Shown: piece after piece, positions 27,980 through 37,612 of the stretch
Layout: every line of letters starts with the position of its first letter
How positions within the stretch are numbered: the first letter of the stretch is position 1
DNA from: Ornithinibacillus contaminans
Lineage (GTDB): Bacteria; Bacillota; Bacilli; Bacillales; Amphibacillaceae
NCBI RefSeq assembly: GCF_001038425.2
Contig: NZ_LDPV02000036.1
Location: 122,724 to 186,723 of the forward strand
Length of the DNA: 64,000 bases
Reading direction: 5' to 3'
Translations under genes and position numbers: made by a program
The notes under the pieces: generated by a model
Databases searched by the model: none
Seen by the model: the letters and a program-made list of their open reading frames with translations, nothing else
What the model was told of the DNA's origin: nothing

Positions 27980-28501
27980 TTAATTTGAAACTTCTTCATC
28001 TTCCTTCTCTTGACTTAATTTTACGGAGTCATAATAATCGAATGAGATTGAATAGCCAATAAACGTTCCATATAAAATATATAAACAAAGTGAGGATATT
28101 ATCGACGTTAATTCCATTTCCATCACAGAAGGCACGTTTGGAAATATCGGTTCCAGTATAAGAAACACAATCACCCATAATAAAATACCATAAACTATAC
28201 CTACCCAAATGGAATTTAGCTTTTTTAATGCCCCGTAATAAATTAATGCTACAAAAATGGATAACAATCCTATCAGCACTGACGTTACCAGATCACCAAG
28301 CCAAGTATTTGTCCAGGCGGCCGTTGTCCAGGGCCGTATAACATAGGATGTTGCCGATACTTCGATAAAATTAAAATAATACATGAAAATGCCAAATAAG
28401 CTTGCCACAATTCCACCTACAAATCCAGTAAATAAAGACCGTCCTAATAAGGAAGACGAATCCTCCTGTTTGTTTTGTTCCAGTTTTTTATTTTTCAACA
28501 T
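27980..28501 (-). CDS. yqhR: Conserved membrane protein YqhR
   Basis: 173 residues with four predicted membrane helices (about 20-40, 65-90, 98-118 and 133-155) and charged ends. It resembles the YqhR family, which sits beside papA/efp in Bacillaceae; function unknown. ATG 28501 is chosen over an ATG 12 nt upstream because GGAGGTGG directly precedes it. Transcribed in the same direction as papA but separated by 150 bp, where nothing else is seen. Confidence 0.8.
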   Translation of the reverse strand: MLKNKKLEQNKQEDSSSLLGRSLFTGFVGGIVASLFGIFMYYFNFIEVSATSYVIRPWTTAAWTNTWLGDLVTSVLIGLLSIFVALIYYGALKKLNSIWVGIVYGILLWVIVFLILEPIFPNVPSVMEMELTSIISSLCLYILYGTFIGYSISFDYYDSVKLSQEKEDEEVSN

Positions 28502-28735
28502 ATCCACCTCCATCAGTAGTATTACCCATTGGTTATCATGCCATTACAGAAAGTTTATTTGATAACTATCCATGAATAATCTTTCTTTCTAGGAGTTGAA
28601 TATTTTCAGGTGAAACGGAAACAATTATAATAGTATAAACAGAACATTTTTCTAGTAATTTAACGGAACTAGGTTACCTGAATTAGCTAGGGTAACAGAA
28701 TGTGAATAGGATGTAAGACGAAAGGATGAATACAC

Positions 28736-29110
28736 ATGAAACGAGATTCGAAGCTAAGGTTTCTTATATATGGTGTCATTGGATTAGCAGTAATTGGTCT
28801 ACTTACACAATTATTTACAAATACCTCTTCTTTTCTTGCAAATTTGTTGATGACGGCCATTATTGGGCTAGTACTCTTCGGAATCTTTTATTACTTTTTT
28901 CATAAAAGAAACCAATCATCTGATGCAAAAAAATACAAACAGGCTGTTAGACAGTCCAAGTCAAAATACACGCAGTACCGCCAATCAGCTACTAGTACAA
29001 ATAAATCGATTTCTCCTAACCGTATAAAACCAAAAACCAAAAAACGACCCACGCATTTACGTGTTATTGACGGCAATAAGCCAAAACGAAATAAGCGAGC
29101 TTCTAATTAA
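28736..29110 (+). CDS. yqhP: SA1362/YqhP family protein
   Basis: 124 residues: two adjacent N-terminal membrane helices (about 9-27 and 34-52) and a very basic cytoplasmic tail (KPKTKKRPTHLRVIDGNKPK). It matches the pattern of the SA1362/YqhP family. Function unknown; the basic tail may bind nucleic acid or membrane lipids, which is inference. It is divergent from yqhR and convergent with the patatin gene. A GTTACC..GGTAAC inverted repeat (28673-28696) lies upstream. Confidence 0.75.
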   Translation: MKRDSKLRFLIYGVIGLAVIGLLTQLFTNTSSFLANLLMTAIIGLVLFGIFYYFFHKRNQSSDAKKYKQAVRQSKSKYTQYRQSATSTNKSISPNRIKPKTKKRPTHLRVIDGNKPKRNKRASN

Positions 29111-29124
29111 AGGAGCTCGCTTTT
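29093..29124. terminator. Bidirectional terminator between yqhP and yqhO
   Basis: AAGCGAGCT / AGCTCGCTT (29093-29101 with 29114-29122) between two convergent genes; the T-run follows on the plus strand. Confidence 0.75.
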
Positions 29125-30013
29125 AGGTTGACCAATGATTTAAAAACTGTTCCGCTTCTTCCCGACCACACGCGATTAATTTCTCTTTTACCGCTTTATC
29201 AATTGAAAAATCAACAGTCTGTACGTGTTCTACAGGAATAAAGATAATATTTGCTGTTTGAGATTTAGCAATATACCGCGCATCATGGGCTTGCTTCATG
29301 GTAGAAAATAAGGCATGAAGCATATCAAGTGCGTTGTTTATCTTCGAAGGCTGGGCATGTTGGAGCGACTCGCTTAGTTTAATTCCGAGTAATGGTCGTA
29401 ATCGTTTCTTAGAATCACTATCAAATACCCACATCGGAAAATTACTCAGTAATCCCCCATCAACTATGATGCTTTTTTGATTATTTTTTCCAGCTAATTT
29501 TTGGGGCATAAAGAAATACGGAAAGCCAGCACTCATTCTTACAGCTTTTGCAACGGGGAATTGGTTGGGGTTAATACCATATACACGTTCTAAATCGTCT
29601 GGAATCACTACAAGTTTGCCTAATGTAAGATCACTAACGACTACCTTTAAATAATCTTTTTTCAAATCACCGAATGTCACAATATTACGCGTGGCAAGCT
29701 GCTGATATATCCAATTCTCAAATTTGTCACCTTTATAAATTCCCATTTGGAAATATAAAAAGAACCACTTGCTACCAGGTAGTAATCGACTAAGGTAGGG
29801 TGTATCTAAAAACGAACGTAAATCTAAGTCATCTAATAATGCTCGTAATTCATCTGGTTTATAGCCAGCCGCAAGAAATGCAGCGACGATAGCCCCTGCT
29901 GATGTTCCTGCTACTCGCTCGAACCGAAGCTTTTTCTTCTCAATGCTCTCTAGTGCACCGATAAATGCATACGCCTTTACGCCACCACCAGAAAAGACAC
30001 CATCGATTTTCAT
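29123..30013 (-). CDS. yqhO: Patatin-like phospholipase YqhO
   Basis: Predicted Ser/Asp-dyad lipid hydrolase. The glycine-rich oxyanion loop SGGGVKAYAF lies at 8-17, the nucleophile elbow GTSAG puts Ser at 38, and the dyad Asp lies in VDGGLLSNFP near 187. 296 residues, no signal peptide, so cytoplasmic or membrane-peripheral. The physiological substrate is unknown. Ribosome site AAGGGGA. It follows mntR by 74 nt. Confidence 0.88.
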   Translation of the reverse strand: MKIDGVFSGGGVKAYAFIGALESIEKKKLRFERVAGTSAGAIVAAFLAAGYKPDELRALLDDLDLRSFLDTPYLSRLLPGSKWFFLYFQMGIYKGDKFENWIYQQLATRNIVTFGDLKKDYLKVVVSDLTLGKLVVIPDDLERVYGINPNQFPVAKAVRMSAGFPYFFMPQKLAGKNNQKSIIVDGGLLSNFPMWVFDSDSKKRLRPLLGIKLSESLQHAQPSKINNALDMLHALFSTMKQAHDARYIAKSQTANIIFIPVEHVQTVDFSIDKAVKEKLIACGREEAEQFLNHWST

Positions 30014-30087
30014 TTCTTATCCCCTTATCACTTTTTTATATGTGTAAGCGGAATGAAGCGAAAATAGAACAGTGTCCATCATTGCTA

Positions 30088-30504
30088 TTATTTATTATTT
30101 TTTTGTGTTTCTCGTAGATCATCGACTCTTTTTTGGTCATCTTGAAAATACTTTACCAAATCTCCCAATCGATCGATCGAATTCCAACTTAAATGATGCT
30201 CAATTCCTTCAACATCATTATAAATATTTTCTTCGTCGACTCCGATAATTTCTAAAAAGTTCTCCAGTAACTCATGACGAAATACAAGTCTTTCTCCAAC
30301 TTTTTTTCCCTTTTCCGTTAAAATAAACCCTCGGTACTTCTCATATAATAAATAGTCATCCTTATCTAGCTTTTGAACCATTTTGGTTACAGAGGATGGA
30401 TGAACATTTAGGGCTTCAGCAATATCAGATACACGGGCATATCCCTTTGTATCAATCAAATTATATATTTGTTCTATATAGTCCTCCATACTCGGTGTAG
30501 GCAT
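30088..30504 (-). CDS. mntR: Manganese transport regulator MntR
   Basis: DtxR-family Mn(II)-dependent repressor of manganese uptake. The N-terminal winged helix (about 1-65, recognition region [12 protein letters not shown]) is followed by the dimer and metal-binding domain. The binuclear site residues of B. subtilis MntR are all present at the same positions: D8, E11, H77, E99, E102 and H103. 138 residues, so no SH3 extension, as usual for MntR. Ribosome site AAAGAGGAA. Confidence 0.96.
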   Translation of the reverse strand: MPTPSMEDYIEQIYNLIDTKGYARVSDIAEALNVHPSSVTKMVQKLDKDDYLLYEKYRGFILTEKGKKVGERLVFRHELLENFLEIIGVDEENIYNDVEGIEHHLSWNSIDRLGDLVKYFQDDQKRVDDLRETQKNNK

Positions 30505-30625
30505 ACTGATTTCCTCTTTTCATAGAATATTTTTTATCATAGGCAAAATTGTTTCTATACCTTGAGGATACAGGAAATATTGATGTTCGACAAGTCTGCA
30601 CATAAAAATAGGATGCAAGCATTGG

Positions 30626-31234
30626 TTAATCTATCGGAATATCCTCATCCTGTAATGCACCGAGCTGTACATAACGAATCAGTTTCTCACATTCTGCTTT
30701 TACACGGGCGCGTCCTGCATCTGTTAAATACCAATTCGTTTCTGTTGTTATCGTGTCGTTTGCTGGACAAAGTGTATAGTTTATCCAATTAGGGAAGTAT
30801 GTTTTTAGTGTTAAATAGAGCCTTCTCATATGGTAGTGACTACTAACCACCACTAATCTGCTAATTGTATGCAAATAGAATTCCCGCTCTAGCACTAATA
30901 ATGACGCGAGTACATTTTCCTTCGTATGCAGGGATTGATTTTCTACTAAAATCGCTGACTCCGGTATGCCCATGGAAATAGCTGTATTTTTTAACATGAT
31001 TGCTTCTGGATATGGTTGCCCCTCCCACGTAACGCCACCAGAAACTAGTAATTTGTTTGCTCTCCCTTGCTTATACAATTGAACGGCAGTAGGTAATCGG
31101 TACTTGACTGCCTTGCTACTTCCTGGAACAAATATACAATCACCATTTTTGTTATCATCTCTGATTCCAGCATATAATAGCTTTGTCATTTGTTCAGTTG
31201 AAAGATTTTCGATTTTCATATCAGATATAAGCAT
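30626..31234 (-). CDS. YdcF-like protein (DUF218, ElyC/SanA superfamily)
   Basis: 202 residues of the DUF218 type, with a Rossmann-like fold. The motifs CIFVPGSSKA near 33, LLVSGGVTW near 63, SLHTKENVLAS near 100 and VVVSSHYHMRRL near 129 mark the family. No membrane segment is seen, so this is the soluble YdcF type rather than the membrane SanA/ElyC type. Function uncertain; relatives bind SAM or act in envelope metabolism. It is 35 nt after the HAD phosphatase gene and probably cotranscribed with it. Confidence 0.8.
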   Translation of the reverse strand: MLISDMKIENLSTEQMTKLLYAGIRDDNKNGDCIFVPGSSKAVKYRLPTAVQLYKQGRANKLLVSGGVTWEGQPYPEAIMLKNTAISMGIPESAILVENQSLHTKENVLASLLVLEREFYLHTISRLVVVSSHYHMRRLYLTLKTYFPNWINYTLCPANDTITTETNWYLTDAGRARVKAECEKLIRYVQLGALQDEDIPID

Positions 31235-31269
31235 ATGGGTCCTCTTTTCGTGTATCCATAGTTATTTAC

Positions 31270-31929
31270 TTATAAGTTCAAAAGCAGATTTGGCAATCCG
31301 GATAAATCACCAATACTATATTCCGTTGAATAGCCGTGATGCTGTTTGGATTGTTTCCAAATACCTGTCATTCCAATAGTATATGCAGCCTGAATATCAT
31401 TTACTGGATTATCGCCCACGTAGACAGCTTCAGAAGGTGATAGATTTAACGTGTGTAACGCTTTTTGGAAGATGTCAGGGTTCGGTTTTGCGATGCCTTC
31501 TCGTTCTGAAATTAGGAGGGTTGCAAAATATGGTTTTATTCCTAACGCCTGTATTGTAGAATCTTGAAAATCACCGATACCATTTGTAATAATTCCAAGT
31601 GTATATCTTGCTTCTTTTAATTCTTCTAGCGTGGCAATTAGATTAGGAAAGCCAATGCAATAATTTTTAAAGTTATGGAAGTAGTCTTGGAACAAGGCTT
31701 GCCAAGAAATATCCGAGATAGCATATTCTAGGACTAGTTGTTGATATACCTTATCTTTCCATCTATAACCGTGATTATCTAATTCTAAAAATCGCTTTAC
31801 ATAGTTTTCTTTTGGAATATGGGATAGATAGGGTAAAAATCGCTGATACTGATCTTCTATAAAAGCTTTTACAGATGCGTCTCGATCTAACAGTGTACCA
31901 TCAAGATCGAATAAGACAGCTTTTATCAT
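31270..31929 (-). CDS. HAD-superfamily hydrolase
   Basis: Phosphatase-like protein with motif I FDLDGTLL (D8 nucleophile, D10), motif II IITNG near 115, motif III Lys in GIAKPNPDIF near 148 and motif IV VGDNPVNDI near 170, with a helical cap (subclass IA) between. It resembles pyrimidine 5'-nucleotidase (YjjG) or phosphoglycolate phosphatase-like enzymes; the substrate cannot be told from sequence. ATG 31929 has GGAGG 8 nt upstream; 219 residues. Confidence 0.85.
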   Translation of the reverse strand: MIKAVLFDLDGTLLDRDASVKAFIEDQYQRFLPYLSHIPKENYVKRFLELDNHGYRWKDKVYQQLVLEYAISDISWQALFQDYFHNFKNYCIGFPNLIATLEELKEARYTLGIITNGIGDFQDSTIQALGIKPYFATLLISEREGIAKPNPDIFQKALHTLNLSPSEAVYVGDNPVNDIQAAYTIGMTGIWKQSKQHHGYSTEYSIGDLSGLPNLLLNL

Positions 31930-32011
31930 GTATATATCCTCCATTGGGCTAGTTCTTCTTGTACTTCGAGAAGTATTTTTTACTTCCTCTCAAAACTACC
32001 AATATACAACG

Positions 32012-32039
32012 AAAAGGCTATCGTAGCGAATAGCCTTTT
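32012..32039 (-). terminator. Terminator of nrdJ
   Basis: AAAAGGCTAT / ATAGCCTTTT stem (32012-32021 with 32030-32039), 17 nt after the nrdJ stop, followed by a short T-containing tail on the minus strand. Confidence 0.7.
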
Positions 32040-32056
32040 CTGTTTGTTATTCTATT

Positions 32057-35000
32057 TTACAAGCCACATTTTAACTGTGCGCCACAGCTTGTACAAGTAT
32101 TACAACCACCTATGTCCTCAACACTTCCCTCACGACATACAGGGCAAGTATCACCTACTTCTGAACCAATGGTTACATCGGTAGACTTAAGTTCTTGAAT
32201 GGTATCCATCAAGACCACTTTTTTCGGTTCATTACTCTCTTCAAATAACTCTGTTTGTTCAAAGCTATTTTCTTCTGCTTTTAAGGTTAGAACTTGTGTA
32301 TCACGACTTCCATCAACATATACTGTTCCACCTTTTGCGCCACCACGATATAGTCTTCTATAGACGCCTTCAACCTGGTTAACTGTGTAACCTTTTGGCG
32401 CATTTACAGTTTTAGAGATGGAGCTATCTACCCAGCGTTGAATAACACATTGTGTATCTGCATGTGCTTCTGGTGATAATTCCATTGCCGTCACAAACCA
32501 GCTAGGAAGATTTTCTGGATCTGCATCTGAATGGCTATCTAAATATTCTTGAACAATATCTGCTTTTACTTCAATAAATTTACCTAGTCTTCCGCTTCTG
32601 AAATATGAGAAGGAGAAGTAAGGTTCTAAACCAGTTGAGACGCCTACCATTGTACCAGTGCTCACTTTTGTTACTCTCTATTATAGAGGGCGGGATTATT
32701 AGTACCCGCTCCATATGTCGCCATATGGGTCAGACTATATCATCAACCATTTTTGAATGTCTTTTTCCATGATAAGGTTGTTCACATAACGTAACCAAGA
32801 TTGAAAGTTCATTTGCTTTTTTCCAATCACCATTACATTTTCTAAAAGGAATTATATGATGAACAGAAAGCTGACTTCCATACTCTTCTTCAGTAATACC
32901 ACAGTCTTGGCAAGTATAGTTATCTCTCTTTCTTACTTTGAAATTCAGCTTTACAAGAATGGCCGCAAAATGAATGCTTAGTATTTTTCAGCTCGGAAGG
33001 CATTCTTAGGATTTTCTTACTACAATTATCACATTGAACAACTAATTTTGTTTTCAAGTGTTCGAATGCTTCCGGATTCTTAGATTGAAATTGCCCTTTA
33101 CACATGAATTTCCTTACCACAATTAAGACAATTCTTTTTCATTCAAACCATCCTCAACTTGTTTAACTTTACAATAAAACAAGAACGGATGTTCGTCAGG
33201 TGAATGGTTGCTCGGCATGTAGTCGTTGAGGGGTCAGCCACGACTTCCCTGCGGATTGTCTGGTAGAATTTTATATTCAACACTTTTGTATTTTTACCTG
33301 TGTTTAGCTGGCAAAGCTAGGTAACAAAAGAAACGCCAGAGTTTCCCGCATATAGCCAAGTTTACGCTACATTTTCACAAATGTAGGGGGCAACTTGTTT
33401 ACCCGTTGGTGCAACTGTGAGTAGATGAGAATTACGAATTCCATATTTTAAAATGTTATTACGTATATCTTCAGGCATTTTTTTCATATAACCTGTATTA
33501 ATAAATGCTTCTCGTAATGCTTTCGTATCTTCCTCTGTTTCGCCAACTAAGAATGGAAAGCTTCCTTTTTCTTTTGCTAGTTCAACGGATTCACGATAAG
33601 CAGTTGTTGCGATTGTTTCGAAAATGCGATCTACTAACTCGTTACCTTCTTTAGAACCATATACAGTCTCACAATAGATTAGTAAGTCATGAAGTCCCAT
33701 TACACCTAAACCTACACGACGTTCACCTAATGCTTGTTTTTTGTTTTCAGCAAGGAAGTACGGTGTTGCGTCAATAACATTGTCCTGCATACGTACTCCT
33801 GTTTTTACAGTCTGCTTTAACTTTTCAAAATTCACCGTTTTACTATCTTTATTAGCCATTTCAGCTAGATTTACTGCAGCTAAATTACAGACAGAAAATG
33901 GTGCGAGCGGTTGCTCTCCACAAGGGTTTGTAGCTACTACTTGTTGACCATATGCTTTCGCATTAGTCATGTCATTTGCATTATCAATGAAGAAAATTCC
34001 AGGCTCTGCAGAGTATGTTGCACATATGTTGATTAGGTTCCATAATTCCTTCGCTTTAATTCGGCGATAGACACGAACACCATAGCCCATTTCTTCCCAA
34101 TTACGAACATCACCTACATTGTGCCACTCTTCATTATAAGCTTTCATCTCTTCTTCATTGTAATTCTCTACATCTGGGAATTTAAGTTCATACCACGTAT
34201 CGTTTTCAACTGCTTCCATGAATTCTTTTGTGATACAAACAGATATATTCGCACCAGTTAAGAATTCCGAGTTATGAACAGAGTATGTTCCACCCGTTCT
34301 TAGCTTTTCTTCCGCTTCTTTAACCACAGAATTCGGAAACCCACCTTGTCCAGGAATACTCTTATAGTTTAATACCCCTTGATAAAGATCTGTTTCAGTT
34401 TCCGTTAGCGGTGTGAATTTAAGTTTTTCTTGTGCTAACTTTTTGATTTGTTCATCAGATGTATTTTCGATTAAATAACGCAGTATTCTCGGATTTTGCA
34501 TTTTAGAAATAATGAATTCAATGATATCCGGGTGAGAATCTACCAGCATTATCATTTGTGCCCCACGTCTTGATCCACCTTGCTCAACTAAATGCGTTAA
34601 TTTAGCAATATCATCTAACCATGAAACAGAACCAGATGATTTTCCGTTAACACCTCTAGCAAGTGCGTTTCGTGGGCGTAATGTTGAACCATTCGTTCCA
34701 ACACCACCACCCCTACTCATAATTTCCATTACTTGCTTACGATGTTCGGAAATCCCATCACGAGAGTCCCTTACAAACGGCATTACATAGCAGTTAAAAT
34801 AAGTTACATCTGTATCTGCACCTGCGCCATATAAGACCCTACCAGCAGGCACAAAATTCATAGCCGCTAATTCTTGGTAGTATTTGTCTCCCCATTCATT
34901 TTGTAGCTCTTCGGTTGTTTCTACACTTGCCAACCCAGTCGCATTACGCTTGGCTATTTGTTCATAATAAACCTCAAGTGGTTTATCAATAACATCCATT

Positions 35001-35350
35001 CCACGCTTCACGACACCAGTTTCAGCTTCCTCCCCATCCAAGACAGATAAGAATTCAGGCTCAACTTGAACATCCGCTTCATTCGTTTCCCAATTAATAG
35101 CCTTAACAAACCCAAGACCTCTAGCTGGAAATTTCGGATCAGCCTTTACAGTAAGAACGACAAAATCCCCTTCCTTTAATGTCTTCTTCTCTGTATCCTT
35201 AAACGAATAACGATCTAACATGACAAGTCGAGATACACCTTTATGTAACAACTTCATATCAGGGGTTATTGGGTGTACCTGTGGGAATCGCTTGATGTCA
35301 TCATTTAGCGCCTCCACATTTAGGCTTCTTGATTCGACAACCGTTGACAT
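32057..35350 (-). CDS. nrdJ: Adenosylcobalamin-dependent ribonucleotide reductase, interrupted by a group I intron
   Basis: Class II ribonucleotide reductase, which makes deoxyribonucleotides with a B12 radical. Exon 1 is 33401-35350 (650 codons) and exon 2 is 32057-32662 (201 codons plus stop); joined they give 851 residues. The radical-site motif NPCGE places the catalytic Cys at about 477, and VCNLAAVNL follows. The conserved loop reads APTG | STG across the junction. The C-terminus carries paired cysteines (CPVCREGS, GGCNTCTSCGA, KCGL) for redox shuttling. Without splicing, translation stops 13 codons after the junction. ATG 35350 has GAGGAG upstream. Two NrdR-like boxes precede the gene; no cobalamin riboswitch is seen. 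Confidence 0.94.
32663..33400 (-). mobile_element. Group I intron inserted in nrdJ (738 nt)
   Basis: Minus strand, 5'->3'. P1: exon GGGU plus AA (33404-33399) pairs with UUGCCC (33393-33388), with the U.G wobble at the 5' splice site (U33401). P2: CTACATTT/AAATGTAG with a GUGA loop (33386-33367). P3: CTTGGC (33360-33355) with GCCGAG (33216-33211). P4: TGCGG (33350-33346) with CCGCA (33254-33250). P7: GACTA (33224-33220) with TAGTC (32737-32733). P9: CCATATG/CATATGG with a GCGA loop (32728-32711). The intron ends in G (32663). The open reading frame lies between the P3/P7 5' strands and the P7 3' strand. Splicing restores an uninterrupted NrdJ. Confidence 0.93.
32730..33142 (-). pseudogene. 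Degenerate HNH homing endonuclease gene inside the nrdJ intron
   Basis: Pieces of one zinc-finger/HNH protein lie in three successive frames. Frame 1, ATG 33142 (GAGGATGG upstream), encodes MKKNCLNCGKEI and stops at 33098. Frame 2 (to 32920) encodes CDNCSKKI and FCGHSCKAEFQSKKE. Frame 3 (about 32924-32730) encodes the HNH core YTCQDCG, LSVHHIIPF, NELSILVTLC, HGKRH. Two one-base insertions, or equivalent shifts, would explain the breaks. The stop codon region overlaps the P7 3' strand of the ribozyme. A working endonuclease is not encoded unless frameshifting occurs. Confidence 0.82.
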
Positions 35351-35432
35351 TGTTTCACTCCTCATTTGACATATTTCTTATTCTATTAAACTAGAATTAA
35401 TTGTTATAACCATATCACATATGCGGACATGT

Positions 35433-35480
35433 TTACAATATATTGTATTAAAATTAATTAAAAACTACTATATATAGGTG
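35433..35480 (-). promoter_or_regulatory. Tandem NrdR-like boxes upstream of nrdJ
   Basis: Two palindromic sites, TACAATATATTGTA (35434-35447) and ACTATATATAGG (centre 35472/35473), have centres 32 bp apart, the three-turn spacing typical of NrdR boxes (consensus near ACACWATATATWGTGT). They lie 85-130 bp before the nrdJ start and overlap the likely promoter. NrdR represses ribonucleotide reductase genes in response to ATP/dATP. The rest of the 35351-35734 spacer contains no gene. Confidence 0.65.
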
Positions 35481-35734
35481 CGATTCACAACGGTCTATAT
35501 TTGTCAATTAATGAAAATAGATAAAAAACAAAGAAAATCAAAGAATTAACAAGCTAAACCTGGCTAAAATGACTATAAAGAAAAAATATAAAAATTGACT
35601 AATATGGACAAGGCTAAAAGTTTCTATCGATTCGACAAAATCTGCTAACCCTTGTCCAAAGAAATCCTTTGAAAAAAAGCCGTTTTCAGCCTATAATAAG
35701 AAAGTACAAATGTAATGACGGGGGAAATTAAGAA

Positions 35735-36109
35735 ATGAAATATCTTTTAGTAGCACTTGTAGTCATCATCGTTATCTCAGTATTTCGCTATTTAAGACAA
35801 CGTACGTACCTAAAAACGTTGACTGAAACACAATTCCGTGAAGGGTATCGGAAAGCCCAATTGATTGATGTAAGAGAACCACAGGAATTTAAAAACGGTC
35901 ATATTCTAGGTGCTAGAAATATTCCAGTGACACAAATGAAGCAACGACTAATTGAAATCAGAAAGGATCAACCAGTTTATTTCTATTGCCAAAGTGGAAC
36001 ACGTTCTGCTAGAGCTGCACAGATCCTTCACAAAAAAGGCTATAGTGATATCTACCAATTAAAAGGTGGATTCAAAAAGTGGACCGGAAAAGTAAAAAAT
36101 GGATTATAA
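35735..36109 (+). CDS. yqhL: Membrane-anchored rhodanese-like protein YqhL
   Basis: 124 residues: an N-terminal membrane helix (about 2-18) and a single rhodanese domain (about 28-122) with the active-site loop Cys in FYCQSGTRS near 86 and the substrate motif DVREPQEF near 47. Probably a sulfurtransferase or persulfide carrier facing the cytoplasm. Start ATG follows GGGGGAAATTAAGA. Upstream is a 9-bp inverted repeat TGGACAAGG / CCTTGTCCA (35605-35658). It is convergent with gcvPB, sharing a terminator. Confidence 0.88.
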   Translation: MKYLLVALVVIIVISVFRYLRQRTYLKTLTETQFREGYRKAQLIDVREPQEFKNGHILGARNIPVTQMKQRLIEIRKDQPVYFYCQSGTRSARAAQILHKKGYSDIYQLKGGFKKWTGKVKNGL

Positions 36110-36113
36110 TAGC

Positions 36114-36150
36114 AATAACGCCTTAGGTAATTTGACCTAAGGCGTTATTT
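36114..36150. terminator. Bidirectional terminator between yqhL and gcvPB
   Basis: A 15-bp stem AATAACGCCTTAGGT / ACCTAAGGCGTTATT (36114-36128 with 36135-36149), flanked by T or A on both sides, between convergent genes. Confidence 0.9.
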
Positions 36151-36151
36151 A

Positions 36152-37612
36152 TTAATTGGATTTTTTATAACGTAGGATTGGATTTCTTGCTGCTGTTGTT
36201 TCGTCCATTCGCTTCACAATCGTATGATGTGGTGCCTCTTGTACGATCTCCGGATTATTCTCTGCCTCTTCAGCAATGGTTAGCATTGTTTCAATAAAAC
36301 CATCCAAAGTTTCCTTTGATTCTGTTTCAGTTGGTTCCACCATTAATGCTTCCTCCACATTTAATGGGAAATAAATAGTTGGTGGATGGTATCCAAAGTC
36401 TAGCAAGCGTTTAGCAATATCTAGTGTCCGCACTCCGAGTTTCTTCTGTTTTCTACCAGAAAGTACGAATTCATGCTTACAATGCTGTTGATATGGAAGA
36501 TCATATACTTTTTCTAATTTACGCATCATATAGTTTGCATTGAGTACTGCATATTCACTAACTTTCTTCAAGCCTTCTGCTCCCATTGTTCGAATATACG
36601 TGTAAGCACGTAAATTAATACCGAAGTTACCATAATAAGGTTTCACACGACCAATCGACTGTGGGCGGTCGTAATCAAATGTATAGGACGTATCCTGTTT
36701 CACAATCAATGGTTTTGGTAAAAAGGGTTCTAATTCCTGTGATACTCCAACAGGACCTGAACCTGGACCCCCACCACCATGTGGACCAGTGAATGTTTTG
36801 TGTAAATTAAGGTGCACAACATCAAAGCCCATGTCACCTGGTCTTGCATAGCCCATAATCGCATTTAGATTTGCACCATCATAATAAAGCTTACCACCAG
36901 CATCGTGAACAATATCCGCCATTTCTAATATTTCGGTTTCGAAAAGTCCTAATGTATTAGGATTCGTTAGCATTAAGGCAGCCGTATCTTGGCCAACCAC
37001 TCGTTTTAAATCCGCTAAGTCAACTAACCCATTTTCATTTGATTTTACCGTTACCGCTTCAAAACCTGCTACTGTTGCGGATGCAGGATTTGTTCCGTGT
37101 GCAGAGTCTGGTACGATTACCTTCGTACGATGAAAATCTCCGTTTGATTCATGAAAAGCGCGAATCATCATAAGTCCAGTCCATTCACCATGTGCCCCTG
37201 CAGCAGATTGTAGGGATACACTAGCCATCCCTGTAATTTCTTTTAGAGCTTGTTGCAAATCAAACATCATCTCTAGAGCACCTTGAACAGTTTTCGGATC
37301 TTGATAAGGATGAATGTGGGTAAAGCCATCTAATCGTGCGACATCTTCATTAATTTTTGGATTATATTTCATCGTACAGGAACCTAACGGGTAGAAACCA
37401 GAATCCACACCATAATTTCGATTTGATAGTCCTGTATAGTGACGAATGATATCTAACTCACTTACCTCTGGTAGCTCAGGAGCTTCTTGTCTCACATAGG
37501 CATCTGTTAATTCTGCTGCTAAATCTACTTCCGGTACATCAAGTTCAGGTAAGCTATAACTTACTCTACCTTCTTTACTTCGTTCAAAAATTAATGGAAA
37601 ATCATTATTCAT
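36152..37612 (-). CDS. gcvPB: Glycine dehydrogenase (decarboxylating) subunit 2
   Basis: PLP-bearing half of the split P-protein of the glycine cleavage system. The PLP lysine lies in [21 protein letters not shown] 37612 ([10 protein letters not shown]) with GGGGGAT 6 nt upstream agrees with the family start; the longer frame is rejected. 486 residues. It overlaps the gcvPA stop by 8 nt, so the two subunits are translationally coupled. Last gene of the gcvT-gcvPA-gcvPB operon. Confidence 0.96.
   Translation of the reverse strand: MNNDFPLIFERSKEGRVSYSLPELDVPEVDLAAELTDAYVRQEAPELPEVSELDIIRHYTGLSNRNYGVDSGFYPLGSCTMKYNPKINEDVARLDGFTHIHPYQDPKTVQGALEMMFDLQQALKEITGMASVSLQSAAGAHGEWTGLMMIRAFHESNGDFHRTKVIVPDSAHGTNPASATVAGFEAVTVKSNENGLVDLADLKRVVGQDTAALMLTNPNTLGLFETEILEMADIVHDAGGKLYYDGANLNAIMGYARPGDMGFDVVHLNLHKTFTGPHGGGGPGSGPVGVSQELEPFLPKPLIVKQDTSYTFDYDRPQSIGRVKPYYGNFGINLRAYTYIRTMGAEGLKKVSEYAVLNANYMMRKLEKVYDLPYQQHCKHEFVLSGRKQKKLGVRTLDIAKRLLDFGYHPPTIYFPLNVEEALMVEPTETESKETLDGFIETMLTIAEEAENNPEIVQEAPHHTIVKRMDETTAARNPILRYKKSN

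Noticed and set aside
32057..32665. Separate small gene for the C-terminal part of NrdJ starting at GTG 32665
   Set aside because: The apparent start is the last three bases of the intron, there is no ribosome site, and the frame joins exon 1 exactly within a conserved motif once the intron is removed.
33189..33202. LexA-like box AGAACGGATGTTCG
   Set aside because: It lies inside the intron, far from any promoter, and is better explained as an RNA stem of the ribozyme.
32663..33400. Intein in nrdJ
   Set aside because: The insert has stops in all three frames and starts with a stop 13 codons in; RNA helices of a group I intron are visible instead.
35351..35734. Cobalamin riboswitch upstream of nrdJ
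   Set aside because: No B12-box-like sequence (GCCACTG type) or suitable leader was found; the NrdR boxes lie there instead.
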